5,004 nucleotides of DNA from a candidate division WWE3 bacterium (lineage in GTDB: Bacteria > Patescibacteriota > WWE3 > 2-01-FULL-39-13): assembly GCA_027002375.1 (NCBI GenBank), contig JALWZX010000047.1:1-5004 (forward strand), read 5' to 3'. Positions within the stretch are counted from its first letter, which is position 1, and every line of letters starts with the position of its first letter. Both the position numbers and the translations under genes were made by a program. The notes under the pieces were generated by a model. The model did no database searches and was not told where the DNA came from. It saw nothing but the letters and a program-made list of their open reading frames with translations. Below are positions 2,634 through 5,004 of the stretch, piece after piece.

Positions 2634-4874
2634 ATGGAAAATAAAGATACACCACAACTACCATTAGAACAGCTTAGACAGATTAGAATTGAGAAATTGA
2701 AAGAATTAAAAAAGTTAGGTGTCGATGCTTACCCGTCTGATTCATACAAAAATATAGACAATGCTGATGTGATTAAAAATTTTGAAAAACTTGAGAATGA
2801 AGAAGTAACTGTTGCAGGTAGAATAAATTCCATAAGAAAGCATGGTAAATTAATGTTTATTGATATTTATGATGCAAGTGGAAATGTACAAATATACATT
2901 AAAGCCGATGAACTAACTGAAGCCAACCATGAAAATAGTGAACTCAAGTATGATGAATTACATTTATTAGATGAATCTGATTTTATAGAAGTAACAGGCA
3001 AAGTAGTAAGAACTAAATCAGGTGAAATTTCGGTTGAGGCGAAACGGTTAAGAATTTTGGCTAAGTCTTTAAGGTCGATTCCCAAAAAATTAAAAGATAA
3101 AGAAACTAGATTTAGACGAAGATATGTAGATACAAATGTGAACCGCGACGTCTATGAAAGGTTTATTAGAAGAACATTATTTTGGAAAGCACATAGAGAC
3201 TTTTTTGATGAACATGGTTTTATTGAAATGGCAATTCCTGTTTTAGAGCATATACCAGGTGGGGGTGATGCAATACCATTTGTAACTCATATGAATGCGA
3301 TAGATGAAGATTTGTATTTAAGAATTTCGCATGAGTTACCTTTGAAAAGATTAATCGGTGCAGGTTATGAAAAAATTTATGATATTGGGCCACGATTTAG
3401 AAATGAAGGTTTGTCTGATGAACATTTGCCAGAACATTATGCTATGGAGTTTTATTGGGCTTACGCAAATTGGAACGAAGGTATGAAATTGGTTGAAGAT
3501 TTATTTAATTATATTATAGATAAAGTTTACGGTGGTAAGAAAGAATTTGAGATTCGTGGGTTTAAAGTTAATTTTTCTAATGGTTGGGAAATTATAGATT
3601 TTGCTGAAATCATGCGTGAAAAGTATGGCATCAAAGATATTTACCATGTTTCTTTAGAGAAAGTTAAAAGTGCTTTGCAAAAAAATAATATTGAATTTGA
3701 TGGTCATTTAAATGTGCCACGAGGGGTTGATTCATTATGGAAAAATGTCAGAAAAGAAATTGCAGGGCCAGCATTTTTGGTTAATCACCCGAAATACTTA
3801 TCGCCATTACAAAAACCAAGTAAAGAAAGTCCTGATCTGGTTGAAAGGTTTCAACCGATTGTTGCAGGTAGTGAGCTTGGCAACGGTTGGTCTGAGGTGA
3901 ATGATCCGCTTGATCAGTTTAATAGATTTATGGAACAGCAAAAATTAAGAGACCAAGGCGATGAAGAAGCTCAATTTTTAGATATTGATTATGTGGAAAT
4001 GCTTGAATATGGTATGCCCCCGACATTTGGCTACGGGCACAGTGAGAGAGTGTTTTGGTTTTTAGAAGATGTATCTGCTAGAGAGGGAGTTCCATTTCCA
4101 CAGCTTAAGTTTGAAATTAGTGATACAACAAAAAAGATTTATGGATTGCAAGATTATAATAGGGAAGTTATAAGTGGTTCTGATGTAAAAGATGATGGTG
4201 AAATTCAAACCGCAGATTCAGGTAGAGAAGAATCAGGTAACGGTGGTAGTGATGCGAAGTCAGAACCGAATTCCACTAAAATAACAAAAGAAAAAGCGCT
4301 AGAAATTTTGCATGAACATATGCAAAACACAAATTTGCGAAGACATTCATACGCTGTTGGTTATGCAATGGGGGCAATTTACGATTATTTGAAAGAAAAA
4401 GGTATGTTAGATGCGAGCGCCCCAGACAGAGAAACATGGGAAGTTTTAGGAATTTTGCACGATTCAGATTACGAGATAACCAAGGATGATTGGGACAATC
4501 ACACAAAATTGACATTAGAGTGGTTAAAAGAAGAAGGTGTAGATGAAACCCACCCATTATATTTAGGAATTATGTCGCATAACAATAAACGAACGGGTTT
4601 ACGTGAACCTCAAACCCAAATGGAATGGGCATTAGAAACTTGCGATGAATTAACAGGATTCATTGTTGCAGTTGCTTTGGTGAAACCTGAGAAGAAACTA
4701 GAAGCTGTTGATCTTAAATCTGTAAAAAAGAAATGGGGGCAAAAGTCTTTTGCTAAAGGTGTTGAAAGAGAGCAAATAGAGCAATGTGAAATCGAACTTA
4801 ATATACCATTAGATGATTTTATTGAGATTGTATTGAAAGCAATGCAAGAGCATTCTGATGAGTTGGGATTGTAG
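2634..4874 (+). CDS. lysS: Class II lysyl-tRNA synthetase fused to a C-terminal HD phosphohydrolase
   Basis: The protein has 746 residues, about 250 more than a normal LysRS. Residues 1-145 hold the N-terminal helix and the OB-fold anticodon-binding domain (VTVAGRINSIR at 58-68). Residues 150-500 form the class II catalytic core: motif 1 region PVLEHIPGGGDA, motif 2 RFRNEG (254-259) through MEFYWAY (271-277), and motif 3 GYGHSER (466-472). Residues equivalent to E. coli lysine/ATP contacts are present (R256, E258, E272, Y274, N417, E421, R472). Motif 3 departs from the usual GIGIDR. Residues 501-550 are a polar, probably disordered linker. Residues 551-746 are a full HD domain with H571, H609-D610, H623, H649 and D671, the H-HD-H-H-D metal ligand set. 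Its ends match free-standing HD proteins I recognise (start TKEKALEIL, end AMQEHSDELGL). It charges tRNA-Lys; the HD substrate is unknown. ATG 2634 is preferred over TTG 2607 because the latter overlaps the promoter. Confidence 0.93.
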   Translation: MENKDTPQLPLEQLRQIRIEKLKELKKLGVDAYPSDSYKNIDNADVIKNFEKLENEEVTVAGRINSIRKHGKLMFIDIYDASGNVQIYIKADELTEANHENSELKYDELHLLDESDFIEVTGKVVRTKSGEISVEAKRLRILAKSLRSIPKKLKDKETRFRRRYVDTNVNRDVYERFIRRTLFWKAHRDFFDEHGFIEMAIPVLEHIPGGGDAIPFVTHMNAIDEDLYLRISHELPLKRLIGAGYEKIYDIGPRFRNEGLSDEHLPEHYAMEFYWAYANWNEGMKLVEDLFNYIIDKVYGGKKEFEIRGFKVNFSNGWEIIDFAEIMREKYGIKDIYHVSLEKVKSALQKNNIEFDGHLNVPRGVDSLWKNVRKEIAGPAFLVNHPKYLSPLQKPSKESPDLVERFQPIVAGSELGNGWSEVNDPLDQFNRFMEQQKLRDQGDEEAQFLDIDYVEMLEYGMPPTFGYGHSERVFWFLEDVSAREGVPFPQLKFEISDTTKKIYGLQDYNREVISGSDVKDDGEIQTADSGREESGNGGSDAKSEPNSTKITKEKALEILHEHMQNTNLRRHSYAVGYAMGAIYDYLKEKGMLDASAPDRETWEVLGILHDSDYEITKDDWDNHTKLTLEWLKEEGVDETHPLYLGIMSHNNKRTGLREPQTQMEWALETCDELTGFIVAVALVKPEKKLEAVDLKSVKKKWGQKSFAKGVEREQIEQCEIELNIPLDDFIEIVLKAMQEHSDELGL

Positions 4875-4884
4875 ATAGTTAAGT

Positions 4885-4908
4885 TAAGATATGAAACCAT
4901 ATATCTTA
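4885..4908 (+). other. AT-rich hairpin downstream of lysS
   Basis: TAAGATAT (4885-4892) pairs perfectly with ATATCTTA (4901-4908) around an 8-nt loop, 10 nt after the lysS stop. No T run follows (AGGG does), so it is a 3'-end stability or weak termination element at best. Confidence 0.35.
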
Positions 4909-4919
4909 GGGTCTAGGGT

Positions 4920-4940
4920 ACTTTAGAAACAATCTAAAGT
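4920..4940 (+). other. Second hairpin downstream of lysS
   Basis: ACTTTAGA (4920-4927) pairs perfectly over 8 bp with TCTAAAGT (4933-4940) around the loop AACAA. It is flanked by GGG tracts (4909-4911, 4916-4918) and CCCC (4949-4952) that could extend pairing. No T run follows on either strand. Its role is unclear; it may belong to the 3' end of the lysS mRNA or to the leader of the next gene. Confidence 0.35.
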
Positions 4941-4977
4941 GGTCGTCTCCCCAACTCTTTCAAAAGTAACACATAAA

Positions 4978-5004
4978 TATTATCACGTCGATGATTGAAT
5001 CGCC
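4978..5004 (+). CDS. Possible start of the next gene (partial)
   Basis: ATG at 4991 opens a frame reading MIES to the window edge. TATTAT (4978-4983, 5 of 6 to TATAAT) ends 7 nt before this ATG, the same spacing as TATAAT before lysS, but there is no good -35 box. Only four codons are visible, so the product cannot be named and the start may be chance. Confidence 0.2.

Noticed and set aside
4276..4557. 93- and 96-residue minus-strand open frames opposite the HD domain (4276-4557, 4610-4900)
   Set aside because: Antisense to clearly coding sequence; no recognisable domains and no promoter or SD context.
1537..4874. Alternative genetic code with UGA as glycine
   Set aside because: No in-frame TGA occurs in the three + strand genes although they contain many glycines, all encoded by GGN.

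Overview
This is an AT-rich bacterial window with short intergenic gaps. It carries a divergent lysyl-tRNA synthetase, two small tandem GreA-type factors, and start codons that mostly lack a Shine-Dalgarno sequence. That combination suggests a Candidate Phyla Radiation (Patescibacteria) genome or another small-genome lineage, but this is inference from style and protein flavour, not from a marker gene. Standard stop codons fit: no in-frame TGA occurs in about 1,060 codons of the three + strand genes, so UGA-to-Gly recoding is not supported.

Left part (1-1116). A minus-strand unit consists of a good sigma-70-type promoter (1088-1116), a tRNA-Glu(CUC) gene with encoded CCA (1000-1075), and, only 3 nt after the CCA, an Nmad3-family gene (nucleotide modification associated domain 3). 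The Nmad3 gene is split: the main frame ends at 292, while the conserved C-terminal part (ending at 128) lies in the -1 frame after a run of seven A. One extra A would restore a 289-residue protein. Positions 1-72 may hold the tail of an unidentified + strand gene.

Middle (1117-1536). About 400 bases without a protein gene are densely structured on the + strand: a long-range 10-bp helix, a 10-bp perfect hairpin, a 7+4-bp domain enclosing a G/C-rich hairpin, and a terminal hairpin followed by a T run. I read this as a candidate structured ncRNA of about 270 nt that I cannot match to a known family. It is followed by a TTGACT/TAGAAT promoter and a strong terminator-like hairpin inside the leader of the next gene.

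Right part (1537-4874). Three + strand genes probably form one cluster: greA; a second greA paralogue with a longer, more acidic coiled-coil tip; and lysS. An elaborate nested hairpin sits between the greA genes, and lysS has its own promoter placed for a leaderless mRNA. The lysS product is a 746-residue fusion: a complete class II LysRS (1-500), a polar linker (501-550) and a complete HD-type metal phosphohydrolase (551-746). The cluster links transcript-elongation rescue with aminoacylation; the HD domain could act on a nucleotide made by the synthetase, but its substrate is unknown.

The last 130 bases contain two AT-rich hairpins without T runs and possibly the first codons of another gene at 4991.

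The most interesting points are the LysRS-HD fusion, the unassigned structured RNA at 1140-1408, the leader terminator before greA, and the tRNA-Glu/Nmad3 junction.
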